From a virus: 51,414 nt of DNA. The stretch lies in IMG/VR virus record IMGVR_UViG_3300025728_000004, positions 1 to 51,414 of that record. One strand, given 5' to 3'. Below, one piece after another: positions 29,306-36,779 of the stretch (within the stretch, counting starts at the first letter, position 1; each line of letters starts with the position of its first letter). The notes below the pieces were generated by a model. That model worked only from the letters and a program-made list of their open reading frames with translations, had not been told where the DNA came from and did not search any database. The position numbers were made by a program, and so were the translations under genes.

Positions 29306-29701
29306 ATGGCGAAGAGCACGAAGGAGCGGTCAGCGAAGGCCGCGAAGAAGCGCGAGCAGTACGACGAAAAGGAACTGAGGCACAAGGTCCGCCCCGGCAT
29401 TCATCAGGCAATGGACCGCATCCGGGAGCGATCAGGCACCGAAGAGATCAGCGAAGTCCTGCAGCTGGCCATCCTCAAGATGGACGCTATGACTGACGCT
29501 GAATTGATCGAGTTTCTGAAGCCTCCGCGCCACGAAATCACGATAAGCAAAACGTTGCGCGACAAGTTCGACAACGAGTCGCGACGTGAGGCTGGTCATC
29601 ACGGTGATGACAGTGAGTACGAAGTCGTTGAACCGGCCCGCCTGCCGCACGGCCCGGACGAATGCGCCAAAGCCCAACTCGACATCCTCAGCCAGGAGTA
29701 A
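29306..29701 (+). CDS. Hypothetical protein, RHH-like centre
   Basis: This 131-residue protein has a very basic start (KSTKERSAKAAKKREQYDEK) followed by VRPGIHQAMDRIRERSGTEE and ISEVLQLAILKMDAM, which could fold as a ribbon-helix-helix or helical pair. A second LRDKFDNESRREAG block follows. Probably DNA-binding; not recognised. Confidence 0.55.
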   Translation: MAKSTKERSAKAAKKREQYDEKELRHKVRPGIHQAMDRIRERSGTEEISEVLQLAILKMDAMTDAELIEFLKPPRHEITISKTLRDKFDNESRREAGHHGDDSEYEVVEPARLPHGPDECAKAQLDILSQE

Positions 29702-29706
29702 CCCGC

Positions 29707-29862
29707 ATGGAAACGATCTACACCCACCGCCCGACCGGGCGCACCTACTCGCTGGCTCGCACTTCTGCCGAGTTCGCGATCCTGCATCACCTGACGGGCG
29801 GGGCGAAGTTTGTTCGCCGCGGTGACCTGGCCGATGTGAACACCTGGAGCGTGAAGGCATGA
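29707..29862 (+). CDS. Small hypothetical protein
   Basis: This 51-residue protein (METIYTHRPTGRTYSLARTS) has its stop overlapping the next ATG. CAGGAG lies 10 bases before its ATG. Not recognised. Confidence 0.55.
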   Translation: METIYTHRPTGRTYSLARTSAEFAILHHLTGGAKFVRRGDLADVNTWSVKA

Positions 29863-30158
29863 GCAGAATGACAGCAGACCAGGCCCGCGACATTGCCCGG
29901 GCAAAAGACCCAGCCTTTGCGGTGGATACCATCTTGGACGGTATCGCCAAAGCCGCCGAGGCCGGAAACTACAAGTACACCACGCGCGACTACGGGTTTG
30001 GCACAAGCACCTATTGCAACGAGGACCAGTACCCTGAGCTGTGCAAGGCGATCCTCAAGGAGCTGCGAGCCCTTGGTTACCGATGCGCCTGTAAGGCTCA
30101 GGAGCGCCAGCTCGTTGATCTCTGGCTTGAAATCTACTGGGATGAGGCGAAGCCATGA
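29859..30158 (+). CDS. Hypothetical protein
   Basis: This 99-residue protein has an N-terminal helix (DQARDIARAKDPAFAVDTIL) and a C-terminal helical half with several Cys residues. It sits in a chain of four-base overlaps. Not recognised. Confidence 0.55.
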   Translation: MSRMTADQARDIARAKDPAFAVDTILDGIAKAAEAGNYKYTTRDYGFGTSTYCNEDQYPELCKAILKELRALGYRCACKAQERQLVDLWLEIYWDEAKP

Positions 30159-30340
30159 CCGAACAACTGACCGTACACGAATGGGAGGCCGTGCTGAGAG
30201 GCACGCCAGCCGCCGACATGCGCCCAGGCGAGACAATCGCCCGGTACATCCATCGCAAGGTTGAGGCGCTGATCAAGGAGCGGGATCAGCTGCAGGAAGA
30301 CAAGAATGGCCTGCTCGAAGACTGCGCGGGGCTCCTATGA
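30155..30340 (+). CDS. Small hypothetical protein
   Basis: This 61-residue protein (MTEQLTVHEWEAVLRGTPAA) has a coiled-coil C-terminal helix (ALIKERDQLQEDKNGLLEDC). It is coupled to both neighbours by four-base overlaps. Unknown role. Confidence 0.55.
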   Translation: MTEQLTVHEWEAVLRGTPAADMRPGETIARYIHRKVEALIKERDQLQEDKNGLLEDCAGLL

Positions 30341-30555
30341 CCTGCATCCGAATCGAACACGGCTTTATCTGCCTGTCGCCATTCTTCAGGCTGCCGCTAG
30401 CTGATGGGACTCGCGTTTTCATGAGCTGGCACAACTACCTCGGACCGATCTTTTTCCGAGATCGCAATGAGCGCCGCGAGATTGAAGACTGGTATGAAAA
30501 CCCGCGCATCATCGAAGCGCTGGACTGGTTCTGCAAGCGCGGCCACCGAGCCTAA
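30337..30555 (+). CDS. Small hypothetical protein
   Basis: This 72-residue protein is rich in aromatic residues (FICLSPFFRLPLADGTRVFM, then NYLGPIFFRDR). A compact strand-rich fold is likely. Not recognised. Confidence 0.55.
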   Translation: MTCIRIEHGFICLSPFFRLPLADGTRVFMSWHNYLGPIFFRDRNERREIEDWYENPRIIEALDWFCKRGHRA

Positions 30556-30605
30556 CCCCTACCACACACAAGAGCCTGCCGGCGTACGGCGGGCGAGGAC
30601 TTGCC

Positions 30606-30932
30606 ATGTTTAAATTCTTGAAGCGCCTCTTCCGCCGCAAGGCAAAGCCGCAACTTCGCACGCCTGCCCAGCGGGCAAGCACGGGATACGGGGCGAGCTT
30701 AAGCCCAGCATCTGGTCAGCATGACCCAATGAACGACCTGACCAATCCTCTAAACCCGCTCAGTCCATTTAGCCCGATAAATCAGGACAGCAGCTACGAG
30801 CAGACGCGATCGCACAGCAGCTGCTCAAGCCGAAGTCATGACAGCTACGACAGTGGCAGCAGTTGGTCGTCGAGCGACAGTTGCAGCTCGTCCAGCTCAA
30901 GCGATAGCAGTTCGAGTTCAAGCTACGACTAG
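30606..30932 (+). CDS. Serine-rich low-complexity protein
   Basis: This 108-residue protein has a strongly basic, amphipathic start (MFKFLKRLFRRKAKP), which could lie on the membrane. The last 45 residues are almost all Ser with Asp, Tyr and Cys. It lies alone just before the integrase gene. Such Ser-rich proteins recur in Pseudomonas phages and have no known role. Confidence 0.55.
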   Translation: MFKFLKRLFRRKAKPQLRTPAQRASTGYGASLSPASGQHDPMNDLTNPLNPLSPFSPINQDSSYEQTRSHSSCSSRSHDSYDSGSSWSSSDSCSSSSSSDSSSSSSYD

Positions 30933-31010
30933 CCGTCGACGCCTGGTGCCGCCCAGCGCGGCACAGGTCTAAACTGTCGGCCAACTAAACGAATTCGTCA
31001 GGGGTGGCGT

Positions 31011-32180
31011 ATGGCTGCGAAGCGCGGGGTGCGTGCGGCATCGAAAAGCAGTATCGAAATCTCGTTCATGGTCGACGGCAAGCAGTGCCGGGAGCGCCTG
31101 CCGCTGGAGCCTACGCCGGCCAACCTGAAGCGGGCGCAGCAGCAGAAGGCCTCGATTGATCTGGCGATTCACCGGGGCGAGTTTGAATATGCCGAGGCGT
31201 TCCCCAGGTCGAAGCGGGCGGCGTCGGCTGTCGGCCAGTCCGGACAGGTGCCGCTGGGCCAGTACCTGGACGAATGGCTTGAGCGCAAGGCCGGCATTCT
31301 GAAGGCGTCGACGCTGGATGGGTACCGCAAGATCGTTGCGGGGGTGCTGGTCCCGGCGCTGGGCAACCTGGCGCTGGCATCGGTCACGCGCAAAGAGGTC
31401 AAGGCGGCCATGGCCAAGATGTCGGCGACCAACAAGCGGCTGGCCAACGTGCAAAGCTGCCTGCGCTCGGCCCTGAGCGATGCCGTAGACGACGAGCTGA
31501 TCGAATCGAACCCACTGGCAGGCTGGACGTATTCAGTGAAAGGCAAGCCGCGCACCGAGGACGAGATCGATCCATTCAGCCCGGACGAGCAGCGGGCCAT
31601 TCTGGCGGCAGCGACCGGGCAGTATCGGAACCTGTTGCAGTTCGCCTTCTGGACCGGCCTGCGAACGTCGGAGCTGGTCGCGCTGGAGTGGGGCGACATT
31701 GACTGGCATCGAGGGGAAGTGAGGGTGTCGCGAGGGCTGACGGCGGCAGCCAGCGAGGCAGAGACGCCTAAGACAGCGGCCGGGGTTCGTAGCGTGCGCC
31801 TGCTGCCCATGTCGTTCGAGGCGCTGAAGGCCCAGCGCGAGCACACATATATAGAAGGGAAAGCCGTTTTCCACGACCCGAGGCACGGCCGGGCATTCAA
31901 CGGTGACCAGGAGCTGCGCAAATCATTGTGGACGCCGACCATTCGACGGGCAGGCGTGCGCTACCGGAACCCGTACCAGACCAGGCACACCTACGCATCC
32001 ATGATGCTGAGCGCGGGCGAGCATCCGATGTGGGTGGCCAAGCAGATGGGTCACGCATCCTGGCTCATGATTGCGCGGGTATACGGGCGCTGGATTCCAA
32101 CCGATGGCGACTCGTCGGGGGATAAGGCGGCGGCGATGTTTGGGAAGTCTGAGCAGGCCGAATCCAGAAACCACGGATAA
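31011..32180 (+). CDS. int: Tyrosine site-specific recombinase (integrase)
   Basis: This 389-residue protein has an arm-binding N-terminal domain, a core-binding SAM-like domain (about 80-170) and a catalytic domain (about 185-370). The catalytic residues are R in WTGLRTSELVALEW, K in ETPKTAAGVRSVRL, the R-H pair in PYQTRHTYASMM, H in MGHAS, and nucleophile Y in RVYGRW. AGGGG precedes the ATG. It should integrate the phage or resolve its dimers. No attachment core could be identified by eye. Confidence 0.95.
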   Translation: MAAKRGVRAASKSSIEISFMVDGKQCRERLPLEPTPANLKRAQQQKASIDLAIHRGEFEYAEAFPRSKRAASAVGQSGQVPLGQYLDEWLERKAGILKASTLDGYRKIVAGVLVPALGNLALASVTRKEVKAAMAKMSATNKRLANVQSCLRSALSDAVDDELIESNPLAGWTYSVKGKPRTEDEIDPFSPDEQRAILAAATGQYRNLLQFAFWTGLRTSELVALEWGDIDWHRGEVRVSRGLTAAASEAETPKTAAGVRSVRLLPMSFEALKAQREHTYIEGKAVFHDPRHGRAFNGDQELRKSLWTPTIRRAGVRYRNPYQTRHTYASMMLSAGEHPMWVAKQMGHASWLMIARVYGRWIPTDGDSSGDKAAAMFGKSEQAESRNHG

Positions 32181-32198
32181 ATCGAATTCTCTTCTTGC

Positions 32199-32222
32199 GT
32201 TGGTGCACCAACTATCCTATAG
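32199..32222. promoter_or_regulatory. Two adjacent palindromes after the integrase gene
   Basis: GTTGGTGCACCAAC (32199-32212) is a perfect 14-bp palindrome. It shares three bases with ACTATcctATAGT (32210-32222). The position 19 bp after the integrase stop and before the next gene suggests an operator, an integrase-related site or part of attP. Confidence 0.5.
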
Positions 32223-32276
32223 TTCATTCCATGGGAGGCGCAGTGCCGACCGAAACGAACAACGGAGCACAACCAG

Positions 32277-32462
32277 ATGAGCAAATTCACCAACGATTCC
32301 AGCGTTCTCTCCCTGCAGCACAAGCTGGCCGAAGCGCGCTCCAATACCCGCGAAGCCGAAAAAACCGGCTGCTCCGATGACCTGATTTGCGAGCTGATGG
32401 ACGCTGAAGACGCCATCAAATCGCAGCTGCTGAAAATGGGCTGCCACCCACGCGACTGCTAA
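32277..32462 (+). CDS. Small hypothetical protein
   Basis: This 61-residue helical protein (SVLSLQHKLAEARSNTREAE then LICELMDAEDAIKSQLLKMG) is likely a helical hairpin. It follows the palindromic site and precedes a hairpin. Not recognised; it could be a small regulator such as an excisionase substitute, but no DNA-binding motif is seen. Confidence 0.5.
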   Translation: MSKFTNDSSVLSLQHKLAEARSNTREAEKTGCSDDLICELMDAEDAIKSQLLKMGCHPRDC

Positions 32463-32479
32463 GCACAGATCAACACATC

Positions 32480-32499
32480 AAGCCCCTTAACTGGGGCTT
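32480..32499 (+). terminator. Hairpin, possible terminator
   Basis: AAGCCCC (32480-32486) pairs with GGGGCTT (32493-32499) around a 6-nt loop. There is no T run after it, so termination would be weak. Confidence 0.4.
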
Positions 32500-32531
32500 C
32501 GCCAGTACCGAATGATGCTGGACGACCAGAA

Positions 32532-32759
32532 ATGAAGAGTCATAAACCACCAAAGACATCGACCAGTCGCGTCGAGGTGCACGAAAAGAATCTGCTGGCC
32601 CGGGGCGGCCGGAGGCTGAGCGGGATCAAGTTGCAGCCGGATGCCGCCGAGTCTCTGGCGAACCTTGAGGCCAAAGGCGAAAGCGCTACATCCGCAATCA
32701 ACCGCCTGCTGGTGCAGGAATCGAATAGCGTGAAGGCCGGGCAGTCCGGCGACAAATAA
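32532..32759 (+). CDS. Small basic protein, possible DNA-binding
   Basis: This 75-residue protein has VEVHEKNLLARGGRRLSGIK then LQPDAAESLANLEAKGESAT and SAINRLLV. The spacing of strand and two helices resembles the phage ribbon-helix-helix proteins. Tentative. Confidence 0.5.
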   Translation: MKSHKPPKTSTSRVEVHEKNLLARGGRRLSGIKLQPDAAESLANLEAKGESATSAINRLLVQESNSVKAGQSGDK

Positions 32760-32774
32760 ACGAAGGGGTGAGTG

Positions 32775-33422
32775 ATGAGCAAGGAAGAAATGCGCGAAGG
32801 CTTCGAGGCATGGCACTGCGAGCGGTACAAGACCAAGCACACGACCGGCGCGCCGACCCGTGACATGCACAACGGCGTGCGCGCTGAAGACTACGGCTCG
32901 AAAAAGCAGCAGGCGCTGTGGGAATGCTGGCAGGAAACCGGCGGCGACGTGGCCAAGGTCGAGGCGCTGAAGGATGCGATTGAGCGGATCGAACTCGGAA
33001 AACAGGCCGTTGCATTCCTGATGCTCGGCGACATTTTCCACGGTGTCGACGGGCCAGAGGTCGATGACTGGGATATCCAGTACGACCACAAGGTCTGCGA
33101 AGTCCTGGCGCAGTCGAACCCTGGCGCTCAGATTCCGCTCTTCACCCGATCCGATGCCGGAGAGGTTGATCGGCTGAGCACAGTAGTCGAGCAACAGAAG
33201 AACCTTATCGCCGCGCTGCGTGCTGAGCTTCGTGATTCGTACGGAATTGATGCCGCCGTGCAAGAGGAGCATCTGGATTTAGAGGCCGCCGCCAAGAAGC
33301 TGGCCGCGTGCATGGATTATCCGTGGGAGCACATGCCTGAGCAAGGCCGCGCCTCGATGCGTGAGCACGCGCAGGCCATTGTGAGCGCCGCGCTGTCCGC
33401 CAGCGCAGAGGTGCAATCATGA
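32775..33422 (+). CDS. Ead/Ea-type mosaic protein
   Basis: This 215-residue protein begins MSKEEMREGFEAWHCERYKT, with the module 'FEAW...W...W' common in phage Ea proteins, and then QQALWECWQ. A hydrophobic middle (KQAVAFLMLGDIFHGVDG), a coiled-coil segment (about 135-155) and an Ala-rich tail follow. GGGGTGAGTG precedes ATG 32775. Function unknown; it overlaps the next gene by four bases. Confidence 0.55.
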   Translation: MSKEEMREGFEAWHCERYKTKHTTGAPTRDMHNGVRAEDYGSKKQQALWECWQETGGDVAKVEALKDAIERIELGKQAVAFLMLGDIFHGVDGPEVDDWDIQYDHKVCEVLAQSNPGAQIPLFTRSDAGEVDRLSTVVEQQKNLIAALRAELRDSYGIDAAVQEEHLDLEAAAKKLAACMDYPWEHMPEQGRASMREHAQAIVSAALSASAEVQS

Positions 33423-33871
33423 GCAATGCCGATCAGAAGTCCAACTTCATCATGACCTACTCATGGTCTGACGCTGGCATGATCCAGGACGTGGGTTGCG
33501 GCAATTATGTCGAACTTTCAGCGCTTCAGTGTGCGCACGATGATGCTGCGCGGCTTGAGAGTGAGCGCGCCGAGCAGTGGCGTTTAAGGCGCGATGCCGA
33601 GGCCGACCGCGACACGAAGGCCGCTGTCATTGCTGAGCTGCGCGACCAGTTGGGCGAATGCAAGGGCGAGTATGACCGGGCCGTCAACAAGGTGGATGCC
33701 TTGCGGGAGCAGCTGGCCGAGAGGGATACGCTGTTGCGGTTGCTTCACGCCGCAGCAAAAGAATACGCAGATCAGGCGCCTTGCGAGACAAGCAAAGCTG
33801 CCGATGCAGTGCGAAGGCTACGTTCGGCACTGTCCGCCACCGCAGAACAAGCAAAAGGAAGTGACGCATGA
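33419..33871 (+). CDS. Coiled-coil hypothetical protein
   Basis: This 150-residue protein has a short N-terminal domain (NFIMTYSWSDAGMIQDV) and then a long coiled coil (about 40-115) of Arg, Glu, Ala and Leu residues. It is modular like its neighbours and joined by four-base overlaps. Not recognised. Confidence 0.5.
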   Translation: MSNADQKSNFIMTYSWSDAGMIQDVGCGNYVELSALQCAHDDAARLESERAEQWRLRRDAEADRDTKAAVIAELRDQLGECKGEYDRAVNKVDALREQLAERDTLLRLLHAAAKEYADQAPCETSKAADAVRRLRSALSATAEQAKGSDA

Positions 33872-34056
33872 CCGAACAACGCCAACCCTACCGCCGCGCC
33901 GCTGTTGACGACGGTATGAACCTGCCCGATGGAAAAACCTGCGCTGACTGCGCGCACTGCCGGCGGTGCACGATGATGTTCGGGCATATCCCCGAGGATG
34001 AAGTGTGCGACTGGGCGCCGTCGCGCTTTACGCCGAAAAAGGAGATCGCGCAATGA
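33868..34056 (+). CDS. Small zinc-motif protein
   Basis: This 62-residue protein has CADCAHCRRCT at about 25-35 and a later Cys (EDEVCDWAPSRF), consistent with one zinc site. The GKTCADCAHCRRCTMMFG arrangement is common in phage small proteins that bind metal. Function unknown. Confidence 0.55.
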   Translation: MTEQRQPYRRAAVDDGMNLPDGKTCADCAHCRRCTMMFGHIPEDEVCDWAPSRFTPKKEIAQ

Positions 34057-34283
34057 GTGCCAATAAAGAGGAGTGCCAATGCCCAAACTGCGGTCATGGC
34101 TGCATGCGCGAATCGGCAGACGTAGGGGTTGGGGTCATCTACGGACCGTGGGGATGTTCGTGCGGATGGTCAGAGGATGATCGCTACAACCTGCTTGCCG
34201 GCCCGAAGCTTACCGAGCGCGGCGGGATGATCGATCAGTACGGCGGGATAACGCCACGGGAAGCTTTGGAGGATATGCAATGA
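34053..34283 (+). CDS. Small zinc-motif protein
   Basis: This 76-residue protein has CQCPNCGHGC (about 8-17) and GCSCGWSEDD (about 34-43), consistent with two CxxC/CxC halves of a zinc ribbon. It is coupled to both neighbours by four-base overlaps. The end (GGITPREALEDMQ) is acidic. Unknown role. Confidence 0.55.
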   Translation: MSANKEECQCPNCGHGCMRESADVGVGVIYGPWGCSCGWSEDDRYNLLAGPKLTERGGMIDQYGGITPREALEDMQ

Positions 34284-34759
34284 TCGAGGTTCATCGTTAT
34301 AAAGTCGTGAAGATGCTGTCGGAAGACGGCAACAAGATCGGGTACGAGCCGCATGGCCCCGAGATCGTTCTTGCCTCCAGCTATGACACGCTGTTGGCTG
34401 AGCGCGATGCGCTGCGCAAGGATCTCGAATCCCACAAGCGCATGCTTCTGAGCGCCGCCGTGAGCATCGGGACAATTGGCGAGGCCCTGGGCGCTGAAAT
34501 GGATGACGACCCAAGCGAGCTGGAAGGCTTGGCAACTGAGCTGCGCAAGGATGCCGAGTTTCACCAGCAAGTTCAGCGTGGCGCCGGCGAATTACCCCAC
34601 GGCTGGGAAATCTTGATCCGCATCGAGAAGGATGCTGGCAATGCCGAACTGATCGATCCAGAAGGCAACGAGGTCGATTACCCGAGCAACCATGAGTGCT
34701 TGGCCGACTCAGTTTCTGATGCTATCGACGAAGCGCTTTCGGCCGAAAAAAACGGGTGA
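34280..34759 (+). CDS. Ea-type hypothetical protein
   Basis: This 159-residue protein begins MIEVHRYKVVKMLSEDGNKI, followed by a coiled coil (LLAERDALRKDLESHKRMLL). The YDTLLAERDALRKDL module recurs in many phage accessory proteins. The C-terminal part is acidic. Not recognised. Confidence 0.5.
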   Translation: MIEVHRYKVVKMLSEDGNKIGYEPHGPEIVLASSYDTLLAERDALRKDLESHKRMLLSAAVSIGTIGEALGAEMDDDPSELEGLATELRKDAEFHQQVQRGAGELPHGWEILIRIEKDAGNAELIDPEGNEVDYPSNHECLADSVSDAIDEALSAEKNG

Positions 34760-34772
34760 CTAGAAAGGGACT
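34755..34772. promoter_or_regulatory. Weak class II operator-like site
   Basis: GGTGACTAGAAAGGGACT matches 14 of 18 positions of the site at 22056. It overlaps the stop of the gene before it and starts a 141-bp gap without genes. It is a plausible but unproven regulatory site for the genes beyond. Confidence 0.35.
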
Positions 34773-34848
34773 ATCAGTCACGCCAAAATGCGGTTTCAGC
34801 AGCTTTTCAGCTACCACACCGCTACAGGCCGCGGAATACAACGTCCGA

Positions 34849-34869
34849 CCGGGGGTTTAAATCCCCCGG
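34849..34869 (+). other. Perfect GC-rich hairpin in a 141-bp gap
   Basis: CCGGGGG (34849-34855) and CCCCCGG (34863-34869) close a 7-nt loop TTTAAAT, flanked by GTCCGA and ACGAAC. It lies 31 bases before the gene at 34901, within its 5' leader. It could control translation or end transcription weakly, as there is no T run. Confidence 0.5.
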
Positions 34870-34900
34870 ACGAACAACCAGACAGAGAAAGGAGAGGGTA

Positions 34901-35233
34901 ATGTGCATGACAGATCGCGAATTGCTGGAGCTGGCGGCAAAGGGCGCGGGCTACCGAGTTGAGTACGGCCGCGAAGATGGAGAGGTCCACGTAAAAACGT
35001 GGGACCACGGCAACTACAGTCGCTGGAACCCGATCGAAGACGATGGCGATGCATTCCGACTGATGATTAAAATTCGAATCACCGTTGATTTCCGGCCAGA
35101 TACCGATTCCGTCATTTGCTGGCTTCCAGAGCAGGGCGGTGCAACGGTAGGCGCCTTGGGTGATATTGAATTGCGCCGTGCCATCGTCCGCGCTGCCGCA
35201 GAGATTGGCAAAGCCATGCAAGCGGGGAATTGA
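34901..35233 (+). CDS. Hypothetical protein
   Basis: This 110-residue protein (CMTDRELLELAAKGAGYRVE) has an N-terminal helix and then strands. The YRWNPIEDDGDAFRL-like module (here SRWNPIEDDGDAFRLMI) is found in many Pseudomonas phage proteins of unknown role. GGAGAGGG precedes ATG 34901; ATG 34907 is possible. Confidence 0.6.
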   Translation: MCMTDRELLELAAKGAGYRVEYGREDGEVHVKTWDHGNYSRWNPIEDDGDAFRLMIKIRITVDFRPDTDSVICWLPEQGGATVGALGDIELRRAIVRAAAEIGKAMQAGN

Positions 35234-35236
35234 GCG

Positions 35237-35419
35237 ATGGCGACAATTGCCGAAATCCGCGCCATGCTCGAGCGCGGCGAAACCGTGAGCCTTCAGCGCC
35301 GCTATGTCGCTCAGGTTCTGGAAGGGCTTGCAGCAGATCTGCGAGGCACCGAAGTCTACAAAGTTATCCCGCGACCGGGACGAATGACCGATATCGTTAT
35401 GGAGGGGAAAGGTCGATGA
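35237..35419 (+). CDS. Small hypothetical protein
   Basis: This 60-residue protein (MATIAEIRAMLERGETVSLQ) has two helices and a basic end. Its stop overlaps the ATG of the split gene that follows. Not recognised. Confidence 0.55.
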   Translation: MATIAEIRAMLERGETVSLQRRYVAQVLEGLAADLRGTEVYKVIPRPGRMTDIVMEGKGR

Positions 35420-35685
35420 ATAATAATTCAGCGCCACAAAACCAAGAATAGCAAAACGTAGCGCGGATCGATTATAGCAAGGCGCCTGACAGGGTGACCC
35501 ATTACCAGCCAAAGCGGCAAGACCCTGGGGCTCCTGATATGTGGTGCGCGGTCTTCTGGCGCCTAGAAGGTGGAATTGGCGTAGAGGCTTGGCAAGTAAG
35601 CGACGATGACGGATCGCTGCTGCACTTCCCTCAGCCAACCTGGATGTCAGAAAACCATGAGCTGCTGATCGCTCGCAAGCCGTAA
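35416..35685 (+). pseudogene. Phage gene split by an in-frame amber codon
   Basis: From ATG 35416 (overlapping the previous stop) the frame reads 11 codons, meets TAG at 35449-35451, and then stays open for 78 codons to 35685. The part after the amber begins with VARIDYSKAPDRVTHYQP, which matches the usual start of 'IDWSKAPE-THY' phage proteins. The amber is thus inside one gene of about 89 residues. GTG 35494 gives a 63-residue remnant. Mutation, sequencing error or suppression are all possible. Confidence 0.6.
35455..35467 (+). promoter_or_regulatory. Repeated 13-bp element, copy 3
   Basis: AACGTAGCGCGGA on the plus strand, followed by TCGATTATAGC. It is identical to the minus-strand elements at 6952 and 21931. 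It lies just after the amber codon of the split gene, within coding sequence. Confidence 0.45.
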
Positions 35686-35748
35686 CCCCGACCGATCAGG
35701 CGGCCGCGGCCAAGATACGCGAAACCAATAACTGATGAGGTGGCGGGA

Positions 35749-36219
35749 ATGGATACGATGAGCAAGATTCAAAAAGAAATCAAATCGGTATTTAGTGGTG
35801 CTGCTACTTTGGTAGTGGATGGCATCGGCCGTACTTGGTGTGCGGCCGGGGTGATTCTTCCTGTATGTCGAGAGGAAATGGCGCAGTTCTTGAGGTGGTT
35901 TGTTTCCCTGCCTGAAAACGAATACGTCCGCGATGAGGGTCGTACAGATGAATGGATCGAACAGGAGCTTCAATGGCGCCGGGAGCACGGAAAGTTTTCA
36001 GATATGTACACCGAGTGGCGATTCGAAGCATGGCAGGCTCGATCGGAATTTGGCGCGTCGCTATCGGTTCCAGCTGAGGTGGCTGAACTGCTTATCGACA
36101 TTAAGAATAGTCACGGCGCCATGCTGATGAGCTGCCCACCTCAGGACCCTTGGCTGAACAATCGTATCGATGAGCGTATCAGGGCCTGCCTCGACAAGAT
36201 CAAGAATCCGAACCAATAA
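35749..36219 (+). CDS. Hypothetical protein
   Basis: This 156-residue protein, last of the plus-strand operon, has EMAQFLRWFVSLPENEYVRD then EWIEQELQWRREHGKF and YTEWRFEAWQAR, the last a W-rich module shared with Ea-type proteins. GAGG precedes ATG 35749. Unknown role. A terminator follows 11 bases after the stop. Confidence 0.6.
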   Translation: MDTMSKIQKEIKSVFSGAATLVVDGIGRTWCAAGVILPVCREEMAQFLRWFVSLPENEYVRDEGRTDEWIEQELQWRREHGKFSDMYTEWRFEAWQARSEFGASLSVPAEVAELLIDIKNSHGAMLMSCPPQDPWLNNRIDERIRACLDKIKNPNQ

Positions 36220-36230
36220 CTCGACCTGCA

Positions 36231-36246
36231 GGAGCCTTCGGGCTCC
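36231..36246. terminator. Terminator between converging operons
   Basis: GGAGCC (36231-36236) and GGCTCC (36241-36246) form a stem with a CTTCGGG-like tetraloop (UUCG type). There is only a short AT stretch after it. Converging transcripts end here: plus-strand early genes on the left and the late operon's endolysin on the right. Confidence 0.6.
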
Positions 36247-36270
36247 ATATCTCCGACATTCTGCCGACTG

Positions 36271-36765
36271 CTAGGCCAAACCCCCGCCCGCCGCAATGTA
36301 GTGAGCGATCAGGTCGTCAAGCTTGTGCTCGCGCTGGCCGTACCCTGCGCCTGGGAGGCTAGCCCAAATGTTCCGGCACTTGCTGACGGCCACCTCGAAG
36401 CGCCCAGCATGCACGTCGGTAATACCCCGGCATTCCTTAATGTGCTGCAAGGCCAGTCGGTCCTGACTGATCGGGCCGAAGTCCGTCAGCTTGAGCAGGG
36501 CCTTGTAATGCGGCCAGTCCTTTTTCATCTGCTGATAGCGACCGGCAGCCGTCGATTTAAGCCCCTTGCGGTTGACGGTGACCAGGATCTGCGGGTGATC
36601 GGTGTAGCTGGTGAAGATGTTCGGGCTGTCGATACCACCGACGATCACGTCATATCCATCGTTTCGAGTGTACTTACTGGTTGATGTACCCTCGGCGATT
36701 GCGATCATGTCGAGGAAAGCGAGTGCGTTTCGGCTGCCGGCCTGTGCTTCGGTGATTATTGGCAT
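36271..36765 (-). CDS. Endolysin, lambda R-type lytic transglycosylase
   Basis: This 164-residue muramidase cuts the glycan strands of the cell wall. It is clearly homologous to lambda R (GH104): NALAFLDMIAIAEGT with catalytic Glu at about 25, TRNDGYDVIVGG (about 33-44), FTSYTDHPQILVTVN, AGRYQQMKKDWP (about 74-85) and IWASLPGAGYGQREH (about 132-146). There is no signal peptide, so it needs a holin; the holin candidates are at 7 kb in the same late transcript. It ends in TAG and is the last late gene. Confidence 0.95.
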   Translation of the reverse strand: MPIITEAQAGSRNALAFLDMIAIAEGTSTSKYTRNDGYDVIVGGIDSPNIFTSYTDHPQILVTVNRKGLKSTAAGRYQQMKKDWPHYKALLKLTDFGPISQDRLALQHIKECRGITDVHAGRFEVAVSKCRNIWASLPGAGYGQREHKLDDLIAHYIAAGGGLA

Positions 36766-36779
36766 GGTTTCTCCAGGCG

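Noticed and set aside
34849-34890. GGGGG-TTTAAAT-CCCCC looks like a tRNA T-arm followed by ACCA
   Set aside because: The loop lacks the invariant C56, no matching acceptor, D or anticodon arm is found upstream, and the spacing to CCA is wrong.
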